Positions 37,201-45,843 are shown, numbered from the stretch's first letter. The stretch is 64,000 bases of DNA from Flagellimonas sp. 389 (GCF_018449435.1 NZ_JAHCMU010000023.1:1-64000), one strand, 5' to 3'. Numbers and translations are program-made. The notes: generated by a model not told the origin, from the sequence alone.

Positions 37201-37338
37201 ATTATCTTATATACCCCTTGGGATGGTTTTGATCCAGAATCATTTTCCGCAGGAGCGGGCGGAAATGCAGTTGGTTTTACTGGTCTCGGTTTTCCAGGTA
37301 CGCAAAGCTATTTCTTAACATTAAATCTTGGATTGTAA
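34252..37338 (+). CDS. SusC/RagA-family TonB-linked outer-membrane protein
   Basis: 1028 residues. Signal peptide (to FSFGQ), carboxypeptidase-regulatory-like domain (GSVVDELGTPLPGVSILVLG), TonB-box region ALDEVVVTAFGITQEKKALG, plug (IIIRGINSLDPEADNQPL, ADIESMSILKGAAATALYGV) and barrel ending TLNLGL. It should act with the SusD-like protein downstream. No glycoside hydrolase, sulfatase, peptidase or sensor gene flanks the pair, so the nutrient cannot be guessed; such orphan pairs can take up peptides or glycans. A standard signal peptide is used, unlike the long leader of the other SusC. Confidence 0.94.
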   Translation: MIKAFLTFFTLLIATFSFGQTITGSVVDELGTPLPGVSILVLGTTNGTTTDFDGNYSIMANSGDILEFSYLGMKTQTVTVGSASTLNITMQEDSQALDEVVVTAFGITQEKKALGYAVQSVDAKSITETRQANAVSALQGRVAGVQITNSGGAPGQSARIIIRGINSLDPEADNQPLFVVDGVPIDNSTVESGAFNGSSTPRGLTNRAADINPADIESMSILKGAAATALYGVRAANGAVIITTKKGQVGQIRVNLNTSVGFEELNRLPELQDQFGQGFSGEYQPDSFWPAWGAPISEVAQTVPGHKYQDNWNRAFNTGVQTDHSLSISGGSENVTFYGSLGRFKQEGIIPFSDWDRTSAKLSGTVKLSEKFDFSGSVNYTNSGGNRVPHDRFMERMMYWAETQDVRDYINPDGTMRTYGNTNPIYDARFSTYKDDVNRIIGNLNLNYKPTDWLTLSYRLGVDTYNDSRTEITPGPRGIDGERPLSSTGFIEETRINSRDLTSNFYITLKKKFSEDWNTTLRLGNDIFERRFDRVTLRGEDFVIPEFFNLSNTRQNFNSQGESIRRLVGFYGDLQINYKDYLFLNITGRNDISSTLPKDNNSFFYPSFNLGYVFSDHLEMPSWFTFGKLRGSWAQVGKDTNPHVLGAFFVSPDQFPLNGQVGFSRDSEFGDPGLKPELNTSLEFGVQLAFFDSRLDLDVTYYKNNAEDQIIPVPISDATGFSSFITNAGEIENSGFEVVIGADIIRGKDFQWTASANFSVNNNEIKSIREGIDEILVGSQFGYAGSTVSMRLIEGEAYGNLYGTSYTRFGADEDAISLNRGLPIIIGEDGFPERNAEQLILGNAVPKWIGGLRNEFNYKNFDLSFLIDFRADVEQYNQFDNFLAAFGIAEYTTARNDFRVFDGVLEDGTANTQQVWLGQGTGPDGVDYGQGFWRNHYRGVSENFVQDASFIKLRNITLGYTFDNKLLDKTPFSSFRISASANNIILYTPWDGFDPESFSAGAGGNAVGFTGLGFPGTQSYFLTLNLGL

Positions 37339-37395
37339 AATATGAAAGCTATGGATTACAATTCTAATAGATTTGTTCAAAAAAAATATGGAATT

Positions 37396-38811
37396 ATGAA
37401 AGTAAAGAATATAATTACAAAAGTATTGAGCATAGCATTGATCTGGATTGCTTCCTCTTGCGACTCTTACTTAGATGTCAACGAAAACCCCAATAATCCT
37501 GTAGATGCGCCTATTTCGGGTTTAATGATCAACAGTACCTATGAATCTGCAGTAAATATTTTTAGAGTTGGTGATATAACTTCTAATTATGTGCAATATT
37601 TAGCCTCTCCAAATCCTGCTAGTTCTTCTGATACTATGGATCCGGTAAGTTATAATACCACGTGGTTCAGATTGTATAATGTAATGACCGACCTTATCGT
37701 GTTGATAGAAAAGGCAGAGGAAGAGGGGGCTGGACATTATCAAGGTGCAGCACAGGTATTAATGGCCTTGAACTTGGGAATGGGAGTAGATATTTTTGGA
37801 GATATGCCATTTTCGGAAAGTTTCAATTTCGAGACGGTTACCCCTGCATATGATGATGATGCCCAACTCTACGAACTGGTTATGCAGTACTTGGATGACG
37901 GTATAGCAAACCTTCAGGGAAGTACTACTTCGTCTCTTGGCGAAGATGATTTTATATATGGTGGAAACGTTGAAAATTGGATTTCTTTTGGTAATATGTT
38001 AAAAGCAAGATATATGCTGCATTTAAAAGAATTGCCAGGATACGATGCCAATACTGTTATAAGTGCTTTGGAGAATGGTTTTACATCCAACGACCAGAAT
38101 GCTCAAGTTTCTTTCTTTGATGAAGCAGAAAATCCCTGGTTCGATGTAGCAAGGGATAATGCCAATTTGGTTTTGGGGGGTTGGATATCTGAACAGTTTA
38201 TAGAGGCTACAGACGGTACAACATTTGGTGTGGAAGACCCTAGGTTGCCTTTAATGGTAGGTGCAACAGATGATGATGAATATATAGGCACAGTAAATGG
38301 TGCCGGTAGGGGTGATGCACCAGAACAAGGTGCCAGATCAACTCTGGTGGTGGATCAATTCTATACTTCTTTGACCTCACCAATTCTGATAGCTACTTAT
38401 AGCGAACAAAAATTTATAGAAGCGGAAGCTTCATTTTCTATTGATAAAGCAAGATCTTACCAAGCCTATCTAGACGGTATCATAGCACATATGGAAATGC
38501 TTTCCGTTCCAAATGAGGAAATTGATGGGTATATTGATAATCCAAATATTAGCATGGGCGTTGATGCATTTACAATAGATGATATTTTTAAAGAGAAATG
38601 GGTGGCATTGTTTCTTCATCCAGAAACTTGGAACGACGCCAGAAGATATGACTACCAATATGAAAATATGGATTTACCCGCCAACCTTAATCCTGATTTA
38701 AATGGACAATTTATTAGAAGATTGGCATACCCAGATAATGAAGTTAATAGAAATGGAAACAATGTTCCAGATGTAACGCTATTGGACCGTATTTTTTGGG
38801 ATGTCCAATAG
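37396..38811 (+). CDS. SusD/RagB-family lipoprotein (SusD-like_2 type)
   Basis: 471 residues from ATG 37396; an earlier ATG at 37342 would add 18 residues ahead of the signal peptide. Lipobox IASSC. The start of the mature protein, SYLDVNENPNNPVDAPISGL, and the C-terminal FKEKWVALFLHPETWNDARR are hallmarks of the SusD-like_2/SusD_RagB type that pairs with SusC proteins often linked to peptide or unknown substrates. It is 57 bases from susC and convergent with the PLP enzyme gene. Confidence 0.92.
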   Translation: MKVKNIITKVLSIALIWIASSCDSYLDVNENPNNPVDAPISGLMINSTYESAVNIFRVGDITSNYVQYLASPNPASSSDTMDPVSYNTTWFRLYNVMTDLIVLIEKAEEEGAGHYQGAAQVLMALNLGMGVDIFGDMPFSESFNFETVTPAYDDDAQLYELVMQYLDDGIANLQGSTTSSLGEDDFIYGGNVENWISFGNMLKARYMLHLKELPGYDANTVISALENGFTSNDQNAQVSFFDEAENPWFDVARDNANLVLGGWISEQFIEATDGTTFGVEDPRLPLMVGATDDDEYIGTVNGAGRGDAPEQGARSTLVVDQFYTSLTSPILIATYSEQKFIEAEASFSIDKARSYQAYLDGIIAHMEMLSVPNEEIDGYIDNPNISMGVDAFTIDDIFKEKWVALFLHPETWNDARRYDYQYENMDLPANLNPDLNGQFIRRLAYPDNEVNRNGNNVPDVTLLDRIFWDVQ

Positions 38812-38846
38812 GTTTAATAATATTCAATTTTAGAATAATTAGTTAA

Positions 38847-39905
38847 TTAGTTCTCAGAGAGGGTATTCAAATGTCCAACCAGGCATTGGATATCCTCTTT
38901 TTTATGTGCTGCACTTATGATGATTCTGCTCAATAACTTTGAATCTTCATCTGGGTACCTGAAGTTGGTAATAAGGATATGGTTTTTCTCAAGATGACTC
39001 GATAATGCTTCATTTACAAAACCAAACGAAGGATGTTCTGGCATAGATTGAAACTTGTTCAGTTCCCTGAGTCCTTCAGTAAAAAGTTTGATATTACTGG
39101 ATAAAGTAATTCTCTTTTGCGTATAAATTTCTTCACTGTCCAAAAAGGTAGCTAATCCTACAGGGGCAGCGGGACTGGCACCTCCAAAAAATGCTGTTTT
39201 TTGTAACGCCTTGATTCTTTTCTCGAAACCGAAAACTGCTCCACCCTGCACGCCATACCCTTTTCCCAAAGAACAACAAACAATCAGTTCTTTGGGTTTA
39301 AAACTTTTTAATTTCTGGTAAACGCCACCGCCATTTTCTCCAACAATTCCAATGCCGTGGGAATCGTCCGCTACCAATATGATATCATCAAGCGGTAACA
39401 ACTGCAATCCATCAAAATTTGGATAGTTCATACCTGAAAAATCAATCGAATCCAAAAAAACAACGGGAACTGATTCTTTGTCCAAACTTAACTGTGCCCG
39501 AAGTGCTGTATTGAGCGCAGTAAAAGTATCATATGTTTTAATCTTGTGTTGATACAATGCGGAATGCGTATTGGGAGCGTAGAAGAAGGGATGTTTTGAA
39601 TTGCTCAAAAATTGTGAGACCAGTTGCCCGGCCAAATAGCCAGAAGATAGCGTAATGCAAGCTTCACTCCCAACCAGTTCCGCTAAATAGTTCTCTGCTT
39701 TTTCAAATACGGAAATCTGAACATTGGATTTTCGGGAAGCCCCATAATTGGTGCCAAAAATTCTGGTGTTCTTGATAAAAATATCCTGAAAAGTTGCATC
39801 AGTTTGTAAACCTAGATACGAAGTGCCTCCAAAATACAGGTATTCTTTGTTTTCAATGGTAACGCTTCTGCCTGGAAAAGAATCTGTCCAATATTTCATT
39901 GCCAT
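38847..39905 (-). CDS. PLP-dependent aminotransferase class I/II, alpha-oxoamine synthase-like
   Basis: 352 residues. It belongs to the AOS/KBL/BioF group by FGGTSYLGLQ, SGYLAGQLVSQF, the cofactor-binding ADDSHGIGIVGENGGG (Asp180, His183) and CSLGKGYGVQGG, where Lys215 should form the internal aldimine. It is about 40 residues shorter than standard AOS enzymes, mainly at both ends, so it may not be a true synthase of the biotin pathway; no other bio gene is nearby. Its start overlaps the end of the dipeptide epimerase gene by 10 bases, so the two are translated together and probably act on linked amino-acid or murein-peptide metabolites. Confidence 0.85.
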   Translation of the reverse strand: MAMKYWTDSFPGRSVTIENKEYLYFGGTSYLGLQTDATFQDIFIKNTRIFGTNYGASRKSNVQISVFEKAENYLAELVGSEACITLSSGYLAGQLVSQFLSNSKHPFFYAPNTHSALYQHKIKTYDTFTALNTALRAQLSLDKESVPVVFLDSIDFSGMNYPNFDGLQLLPLDDIILVADDSHGIGIVGENGGGVYQKLKSFKPKELIVCCSLGKGYGVQGGAVFGFEKRIKALQKTAFFGGASPAAPVGLATFLDSEEIYTQKRITLSSNIKLFTEGLRELNKFQSMPEHPSFGFVNEALSSHLEKNHILITNFRYPDEDSKLLSRIIISAAHKKEDIQCLVGHLNTLSEN

Positions 39906-40909
39906 AAGGTTACGCCACTCCCGGCCATGTCAGGAAATTTTACGGTTCCATCCGCTAAAATTTCAACTCCTGCGGCAATATCTTCTTTTAGCAGCATGGC
40001 GCCATCCATGTCTACATAATCCAATTGTGGTAATAATTGGGCAATTGCAGAAATACCAACGGTTGATTCCGTCATACAACCCACCATGACTTTAAGCCCC
40101 ATTTCCTTTCCTTTTTTTATCATGCGAAGGGCAGGGGTGAGGCCACCGCATTTAGTCAGTTTTATATTGATTCCGTTAAAATGTAACCCACATTTCTCAA
40201 CATCGGTCTCCACAATACAACTTTCATCTGCAACAACAGGAAGCACACTATGGTGCATCACGCTTTCCATTCCGCTCCAATCATCTGCCTTAAGGGGTTG
40301 TTCCAAAAATTCTACGCCTAAATCTTTTAGCAAAGGGGCATTGTATATGGTTTCTTCTGCGGTCCAGGCACAGTTCGCGTCAATCCTAAAAATGGAATCG
40401 GTATGTTTTCGCAGTTCCCTAACAATGGCCACGTCATCATTTGTGCCGAGTTTAATTTTATAGATGGGCCACGGGGTTTCTTGCATTTTGGAAACCATTT
40501 TAGCTATAGAAGCTATACCTATGGTATAATTGGTTGTGGGATACGTATTGGTAGTTGTTCCCCAAAGCTGGTAAAGTGGCTGGTTCTGGATTTTTCCATA
40601 TAAATCGTGTGCCGCTAAATCCAGCGCACAAATTGCAAAATTTGTCAATCCTCTTTCAACTAAAAATTGATGTAAAACCTCCGGAGTGGTAAAATCAAAA
40701 GATTCCAATGCATCTTTTATGACCGTAATTTCTGCCATCATACTTTCGACAGTAATTTTATAGTAGGGATTGGAAGTTGCCTCTCCATAGCCTGTTTTTC
40801 CACCAAGCTCAAGGGCCACTATCAAAGAGTCTTGAAAATCATGTGATTCCCGTGAAATACTAAAGGTATGCTTGAGTGGCAAAGTATATTTTTTTAAGCT
40901 GATTTTCAT
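39896..40909 (-). CDS. dipeptide epimerase (L-Ala-D/L-Glu epimerase type)
   Basis: 337 residues, enolase superfamily, muconate-lactonizing subgroup. Visible features are the capping domain (1-120), the KxK motif Y-K151-I-K153-L, metal ligands Asp177 (RIDANCAW), Glu203 (LEQPL) and Asp228 (ADES), and the second catalytic Lys in INIKLTKCGG (Lys250). Gene family members racemise the second residue of L-Ala-D-Glu released from peptidoglycan, or related dipeptides. It is the first gene of a two-gene unit with the overlapping PLP enzyme. Exact dipeptide specificity is not readable. Confidence 0.9.
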   Translation of the reverse strand: MKISLKKYTLPLKHTFSISRESHDFQDSLIVALELGGKTGYGEATSNPYYKITVESMMAEITVIKDALESFDFTTPEVLHQFLVERGLTNFAICALDLAAHDLYGKIQNQPLYQLWGTTTNTYPTTNYTIGIASIAKMVSKMQETPWPIYKIKLGTNDDVAIVRELRKHTDSIFRIDANCAWTAEETIYNAPLLKDLGVEFLEQPLKADDWSGMESVMHHSVLPVVADESCIVETDVEKCGLHFNGINIKLTKCGGLTPALRMIKKGKEMGLKVMVGCMTESTVGISAIAQLLPQLDYVDMDGAMLLKEDIAAGVEILADGTVKFPDMAGSGVTLWQ

Positions 40910-40959
40910 CGAAAAATTGGTTTATACTAATATAGATAAACCTGCAAGATTATTAAACG

Positions 40960-40994
40960 AAAACCCTGATTCTTATTGGTAGAATCAGGGTTTT
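40960..40994 (-). terminator. Rho-independent terminator of the GIN/PspC cluster
   Basis: AAAACCCTGATTCT and AGAATCAGGGTTTT form a 14-bp stem with a 7-nt loop. Read on the minus strand it lies 48 bases after the stop of the GIN-domain gene. Confidence 0.85.
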
Positions 40995-41042
40995 TAATGT
41001 TAATGTTCTCTAGGTATATTTTAATTCCTACATATATTGGCG

Positions 41043-41765
41043 TTAGTACTTATGAACGCTTCCAGAAACAGATTTTTTCTTCTTGACACTTGCTTCTCCT
41101 GTATAAGATATGTCCGCTCCACTACTTGCATCGGCAACAAGGGATTCGGATACATTTACGGAAATATCGGAACCGCTACTGGCATCCGCGTTACATGTTT
41201 TGGCCATAAGTTCGCGTGCCCTAATATCCGCGCCACTACTAGCATCTGCATAAAATGAATCGGTTTTACCTGCTATTTTTATATCCGCTCCGCTACTGGC
41301 ATCTGCCGATACTTCTACTGCAATAAGTTCTACATGTAAATCGGAACCGCTACTGGCATCCAATTCTATTTTTTCTGATTTGATTACATTTTGTACAATC
41401 AGATCAGAACCGCTTGAACTTTTCAAAGCAGTTATTTCTGGGAGCGATACATAGATCTTTTTGGTCGCTCTTCCAATATTCTCCAAAGCATGGATTCTTA
41501 GCTTTCCATCTTTAATATCCGTTGCGATCAAATCGATAATGTTTTCATCGGCCTCAACGGAAATCTTAAATTCTTGGTCTTGAGTTACAAAGACATCCAA
41601 ACCTTCCGAAGCAGATATTATGGTGAAATCTTCAGATACATTTCTGGATTCTTCGACTACTTCGCCATTTCCTTTTTTTCCATCCCCAAAATTGATATCG
41701 AAGTTACAGGAAGTCGCAAAAATGGAAACTAATAGTGCAATTGCGATTTTTGCTAGTGTTGTCAT
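41043..41765 (-). CDS. GIN-domain (DUF2807) lipoprotein
   Basis: 240 residues. Lipobox IFATSC. The mature part starts with a strand-rich head (about 40-120; ISASEGLDVFVTQDQEFKIS, LRIHALENI) and continues with a ladder of near-identical turns, DASSGSD/DASSGAD, repeated five times between residues 137 and 225. This is the right-handed parallel beta-helix of the putative auto-transporter adhesin head GIN domain. It is the last gene of a PadR-PspC-GIN cluster, an arrangement common in Bacteroidetes and thought to concern envelope stress or surface sensing. Confidence 0.9.
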   Translation of the reverse strand: MTTLAKIAIALLVSIFATSCNFDINFGDGKKGNGEVVEESRNVSEDFTIISASEGLDVFVTQDQEFKISVEADENIIDLIATDIKDGKLRIHALENIGRATKKIYVSLPEITALKSSSGSDLIVQNVIKSEKIELDASSGSDLHVELIAVEVSADASSGADIKIAGKTDSFYADASSGADIRARELMAKTCNADASSGSDISVNVSESLVADASSGADISYTGEASVKKKKSVSGSVHKY

Positions 41766-41929
41766 GATTGTTGTTTTTTACCCTAAACTTGTTTCAGGGT
41801 ATGTTAATAATTGATTGATATGGTTCTTTACTTATTGCGATACTGAAATAAATTCAGCATGAAATTCGTATTTATTGTTGTTTAATTCTTTTAAAGGTTT
41901 CCCAATTGTTGAAAAAGTGCCCCCAACTG

Positions 41930-43660
41930 TTAGTTTTTCTCTTTTGCCTTTATTTTTATGCCATCCTCATTGATTTTTACCTTTAGGGCATCATCACCAT
42001 CCTCTAGGTCAATATCAATACCATCTTCGTTTATGATAATATGACCGTCTTCGTCTTCGCTTTCGTAAGAATTTGAACGTTCTGGGCAATCCTGGCATTT
42101 GAGCTCCCCATCTTCTCCCATGATCCAAGTATATTCTACTATACTGCTTCTATAATAATCTTGATCATTTTTTATGCCCCGTCCTACATATCCGTGTACG
42201 GATTCTGCAAACTGTACTACAGTACCTTCTGGAATATATATGGTCGAGGTCACCTCTTGGTTTCTAGCCTTGTTTGAAGTTGATGTAGTAAGAAATTCAT
42301 CCAACAAAATCTCATTTGGCATCAATTCATAGTCATAATTAATTTGCTTTGCCCTTTCCCTTGCTGCAAGCGTCGTATTACCATGCGAATCTTTTCTAAT
42401 GTTCAATCGCAAATAGGAATCGTCAGATTTTCTCAGTTTGATATCCACATCATCGGATATCAAAATTCTATTATCATCTTCGTCATACGTAAAGGTCATT
42501 CGCCCAAAATGAACATCATCCATACCATAGTCAAATCTGGAGTTCTTCATTTTTATGAGTAACGTATCTCCTGGATTTTCCATTAATACTTCATCTTTAA
42601 TGTTGACGCTCCCCACGTTGGCAAATTCAGCAGCTTGTCGTAATCCAAGGACGAACAAGGTTCCGATAGAAATTAACCAAAGCCCCAAAAGTGAAAATTT
42701 TGCAATGTTCCCTATGGATTTTAAGTTGTTTACCAAAATCTTCAGTCCTAAATACAGCAAGAAAAAGAATGGAATTCCTATGGTAAAGAATATCAAAATA
42801 GATACGACCCAAACAGGAGCGCCTGTTGTGTTCACTATCTCATAAAAATCGATACCCGGAAAGTGCACTGCATTGAACATTCCTACGCTAAAGAGTGCTA
42901 CAAACAATCCTATAAGCATTGAAGCACCTATGATAATCAATAGTATACCTATGAATTTCCCAAATACTTTGAACAGGAACATGATGATATCTCCTATAGT
43001 ATCGAAAAAGGTCTTGGAGCCGCTTTTGACCTTGCCGCCTACTTTTTCGTAGTCGACGTTTTTAACCCTGTCTGCAACATCATCAAACCCCTCTTTGACT
43101 TTACGTTCTATATTGCTGATGTTGACAGGCTCTCCCCGCATGTCCAGTTTTTGCGAAGTTGAGGCGGCTTCCGGTACCAAAATCCACAATAGGATATAAG
43201 CCACTAGTCCAAATCCTGAAAATATGGTCAGTAGGATAAAAATGATTCGTATCCAAAGTGAATCAAAACCTAAGTAATGTTCTAGGCCGGAACAGACACC
43301 ACCAATGTATTTTTGGTCCATGTCCCGATATAATTTTTTGGTTCTTCGCTTTGTCTCTGGACTTGCTTTTTTGGGTTCATCTTCAAAGATGTCCTCATCG
43401 ACCATATAGTCTTCTGGTTGCCCCATGATGTTGATGACCTCGTCTACTTCTTTTTGGGTAATCACCTGACGCTCACTTTCCATCTTTTCCAGGAAAAGTT
43501 CGGCTACCCTTGCTTCAATATCAGCAATGATCTCGTCGCTACCAGCAGTGCCAGAAAATGACCGTTTTATGGACTCCAAATAGAGCCTAAGTTTGTTATA
43601 CGCCTCATCATCTATATGAAAGAGTGTATTTGCTAGATTTATATTTATTGTCTTGTTCAT
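41930..43660 (-). CDS. PspC-domain membrane protein
   Basis: 576 residues. The N-terminal ~95 residues form a soluble helical domain (NLANTLFHIDDEAYNKL, INIMGQPEDYM) seen in Bacteroidetes PspC fusions. The PspC domain follows (about 112-170; YIGGVCSGLEHYLGFDSLWI and a membrane helix), then three further membrane helices between about 225 and 345. The C-terminal ~200 residues are strand-rich and end in an acidic Asp/Glu/Ile stretch. PspC proteins sense membrane stress. The start is 8 bases after a PadR repressor gene, so the repressor probably controls this unit. Confidence 0.9.
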   Translation of the reverse strand: MNKTININLANTLFHIDDEAYNKLRLYLESIKRSFSGTAGSDEIIADIEARVAELFLEKMESERQVITQKEVDEVINIMGQPEDYMVDEDIFEDEPKKASPETKRRTKKLYRDMDQKYIGGVCSGLEHYLGFDSLWIRIIFILLTIFSGFGLVAYILLWILVPEAASTSQKLDMRGEPVNISNIERKVKEGFDDVADRVKNVDYEKVGGKVKSGSKTFFDTIGDIIMFLFKVFGKFIGILLIIIGASMLIGLFVALFSVGMFNAVHFPGIDFYEIVNTTGAPVWVVSILIFFTIGIPFFFLLYLGLKILVNNLKSIGNIAKFSLLGLWLISIGTLFVLGLRQAAEFANVGSVNIKDEVLMENPGDTLLIKMKNSRFDYGMDDVHFGRMTFTYDEDDNRILISDDVDIKLRKSDDSYLRLNIRKDSHGNTTLAARERAKQINYDYELMPNEILLDEFLTTSTSNKARNQEVTSTIYIPEGTVVQFAESVHGYVGRGIKNDQDYYRSSIVEYTWIMGEDGELKCQDCPERSNSYESEDEDGHIIINEDGIDIDLEDGDDALKVKINEDGIKIKAKEKN

Positions 43661-43668
43661 TTTTTTGA

Positions 43669-44001
43669 TTATTGTTTTGAGTTGGTAACCAGATTTACTG
43701 CATTTCTTAATTCATCCCAAGTGCCGTTGAGTTCGTTTAGGAACAACTTTCCGGTTTCGGTAAGTGCGTAGTATTTACGTGGCGGTCCTGAAGTGGACTC
43801 TTCCCACCGATAGTTGAGCAATCCGGCATTCTTTAACCTTGTCAATAAAGGATAAATAGTGCCTTCCACTACAAGCATCTTTGCGTCTTTTAAAGCTCCT
43901 AGAATTTCCGATGCATACTTGTCCTTATCATTTAAGATAGAAAGAATGCAGTATTCTAGAACCCCTTTTCGCATTTGTGCTTTTGTATTTTCTATGTTCA
44001 T
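43669..44001 (-). CDS. PadR-family transcriptional repressor
   Basis: 110 residues, the small PadR type. A winged helix spans about 10-95: QMRKGVLEYCILSILNDKDK at the start, KMLVVEGTIYPLLTRLKNAG as the recognition region, and YALTETGKLFL in the wing. PadR proteins usually autorepress and respond to envelope or small-molecule signals. It heads the PspC/GIN unit, 8 bases upstream of pspC. Ligand unknown. Confidence 0.93.
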   Translation of the reverse strand: MNIENTKAQMRKGVLEYCILSILNDKDKYASEILGALKDAKMLVVEGTIYPLLTRLKNAGLLNYRWEESTSGPPRKYYALTETGKLFLNELNGTWDELRNAVNLVTNSKQ

Positions 44002-44127
44002 AACTTCATGGTTCTATTAATTAACTGTTCGTTTTTCTTGTGCCCAATTTGATCAGGCCTCTTGCTCCCGCCCATTCCCTCTTTGATGAGAAGAGGGAGC
44101 GAGAACTTTTTTTGATTGATTGATGAC

Positions 44128-44192
44128 CCTTCGACTATGCTCAGGGCAAGTTTTTGATTGTTTTTTGATACTTCGACTGCGCTCAGCGCAGG
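44128..44192. repeat. two copies of a dispersed CTTCGACTGCGCTCAG-type element
   Basis: CCTTCGACTATGCTCAGGGC (from 44128) and CTTCGACTGCGCTCAGCGCA (from 44171) are direct copies 43 bases apart. The second contains the near-palindrome CTGCGCT-C-AGCGCAG. The reverse complement of its core occurs at 16108-16124 and a degenerate copy near 57637-57653. They look like dispersed short interspersed elements. Confidence 0.75.
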
Positions 44193-44227
44193 TTGATGAA
44201 TAAACTCCTTAATTTGTATTACGTTAT

Positions 44228-44737
44228 TTATTGTTGTGATTGATGGTCATAGCTTAATTCTCTTTTTATTTTCCAATTCCCGTTTTCCAATATCCAAACA
44301 TGGGTGAATTTGGCAATCTCTCCTTTTTGGTATTCTTTGTTTTCGTTCAAATATTCAAAACTGTGTATTCCTGTTTGAATCGCCCCATAGAGTTCCCCTT
44401 TTTTATGAAGCGGATAGACCTCTAAACTTTCTTGCACTAAGATTCTTTTTGCAGGTTGAGGTTCGTTTCTGTCCAATTTTGCACAATTCTCCCGCATTGG
44501 ATTTAAAAAAGCTGCTCTACTTTCGGTAAGTCCTCCTTTATCGTGATAGAACTCAAAATCTTCGGTAAACAATGTTTTCATAATTTCAGGATTACACTGA
44601 TTAAAGGCAGCGTCGAACAGCGTGCTGTCTTTTTTCTCAAGGGTCATGTACAACTCAGAACCTTGTGCTATTTGGGCATTGGTAAACGCTGTTATACTTA
44701 AAAAAAGTCCAGTTATTACTATGTTGGTTCGGTTCAT
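44228..44737 (-). CDS. secreted NTF2-like protein (DUF4440 type)
   Basis: 169 residues with a signal peptide (about 1-21, FTNAQ). The mature part has the SnoaL/DUF4440 cone-shaped fold pattern: DSTLFDAAFNQCNPEIMKTL helix, FEFYHDKGGLT strand, and ending in FTHVWILENGNWKIKRELSY. Such proteins bind small ligands or serve as enzymes; no active site is identified. Its start codon shares one base with the stop of the upstream DUF4870 gene, so the two are coupled. Confidence 0.85.
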   Translation of the reverse strand: MNRTNIVITGLFLSITAFTNAQIAQGSELYMTLEKKDSTLFDAAFNQCNPEIMKTLFTEDFEFYHDKGGLTESRAAFLNPMRENCAKLDRNEPQPAKRILVQESLEVYPLHKKGELYGAIQTGIHSFEYLNENKEYQKGEIAKFTHVWILENGNWKIKRELSYDHQSQQ

Positions 44738-45219
44738 TATTTTATGAATTTTATGGTGAAAGGGTAAGCAAATGTTTGCCCTTCATTGGTGCGTATCGTT
44801 GCCAAAATGGTATACACCACATTGATTACGACCAAAGCTACTTGGATAAGTCCAGTAATACCTGCAGGCCAAAAAAATCGGCTTAACCTAAAATCATCAC
44901 TGCTAATATGAATATCCAAATTATTAAGGTCGCTTAAGCGGTGAAATCCAAATAAGTTCCAATCAAACAAATCAGGTAAAAAACCTATAAAAAATGGAAT
45001 ACTGATTAAACCTGTTACTATGGAATATAACAACATACTTATTTGAAAGTTCAACGCTTGCTTACCATTATAGTCTACAAACTTGTGTTCCGATTTGTTT
45101 GCTGTCCATAATATTAATGGAAGTATAAAATTACCAAAAGGAATAAAATACTTTGAGAACGTGGAAGCATGTATGATCGCTGACAGATTTCGTTCGTGTT
45201 TGGTTATTGTTGTTGCCAT
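44737..45219 (-). CDS. DUF4870-family membrane protein
   Basis: 160 residues. Three to four hydrophobic helices (about 22-40, 58-80, 112-145) and the family segments HASTFSKYFIPFGNFILPLI, FVDYNGKQALNFQI and VVYTILATIRTNEG identify DUF4870, a family of small inner-membrane proteins often found near PspC and PadR genes. Function unknown. It is the first gene of this minus-strand cluster. Confidence 0.88.
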   Translation of the reverse strand: MATTITKHERNLSAIIHASTFSKYFIPFGNFILPLILWTANKSEHKFVDYNGKQALNFQISMLLYSIVTGLISIPFFIGFLPDLFDWNLFGFHRLSDLNNLDIHISSDDFRLSRFFWPAGITGLIQVALVVINVVYTILATIRTNEGQTFAYPFTIKFIK

Positions 45220-45387
45220 TTTTTAACTGATGATTTGATAAGAAATTTAGTTTACCTATTAGCTTACCATGCAAATATATATCCAAAAGATGGTACTATG
45301 CAAAACAAAGTACTATAAATTAACATATATTTAACATAATGAAATAGCAATTATTTTGGTTACTTTTATCAAAACTAAAATTGGGAT

Positions 45388-45843
45388 ATGGCTTCAAGTG
45401 CTAGTAAATTCAATACTTTCACCTTTTTTAAACTTCCTTCTGCATGGTGGTGCGGGGTACGGGTGAAATCTATCGACAGTAAAAAGACGGTAACTACAGT
45501 AACTCATCGTTGGGTGAATCAAAACCCTTTTAAAAGTATGTTTTGGGCCGTTCAAGGTATGGCTGCTGAGTTGAGCACGGGTGCTATGGTCATCAATCAA
45601 ATACAGGATAGCGGCAGAAAAATATCCATGTTGGTGTTGAACAATAATGCAAATTTCTCTAAAAAAGCTACCGGTAAAATCACCTTTACCTGTGAAGATG
45701 GACATTTGGTTGCCGATGCTATTCAAAAAACCATTGAAACAGGGGAAGGGCAGACCATCTGGATGAAGTCCGTAGGAGTAAATACCGATGGGGTAGTGGT
45801 CTCTACGTTTAATTTTGAATGGACGGTTAAGTTGAAAAAGTGA
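45388..45843 (+). CDS. DUF4442-family hotdog-fold protein
   Basis: 151 residues, no signal peptide. FFKLPSAWWCGVRVKSID followed by the QNPFKSMFWAVQGMAAELST helix is characteristic of the DUF4442 group of the hotdog thioesterase superfamily. Catalytic residues typical of active thioesterases cannot be assigned with certainty. Likely cytoplasmic, with a fatty-acyl or related thioester as possible ligand. It stands upstream of the TIGR00266 gene with an 83-base gap. Confidence 0.8.
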   Translation: MASSASKFNTFTFFKLPSAWWCGVRVKSIDSKKTVTTVTHRWVNQNPFKSMFWAVQGMAAELSTGAMVINQIQDSGRKISMLVLNNNANFSKKATGKITFTCEDGHLVADAIQKTIETGEGQTIWMKSVGVNTDGVVVSTFNFEWTVKLKK

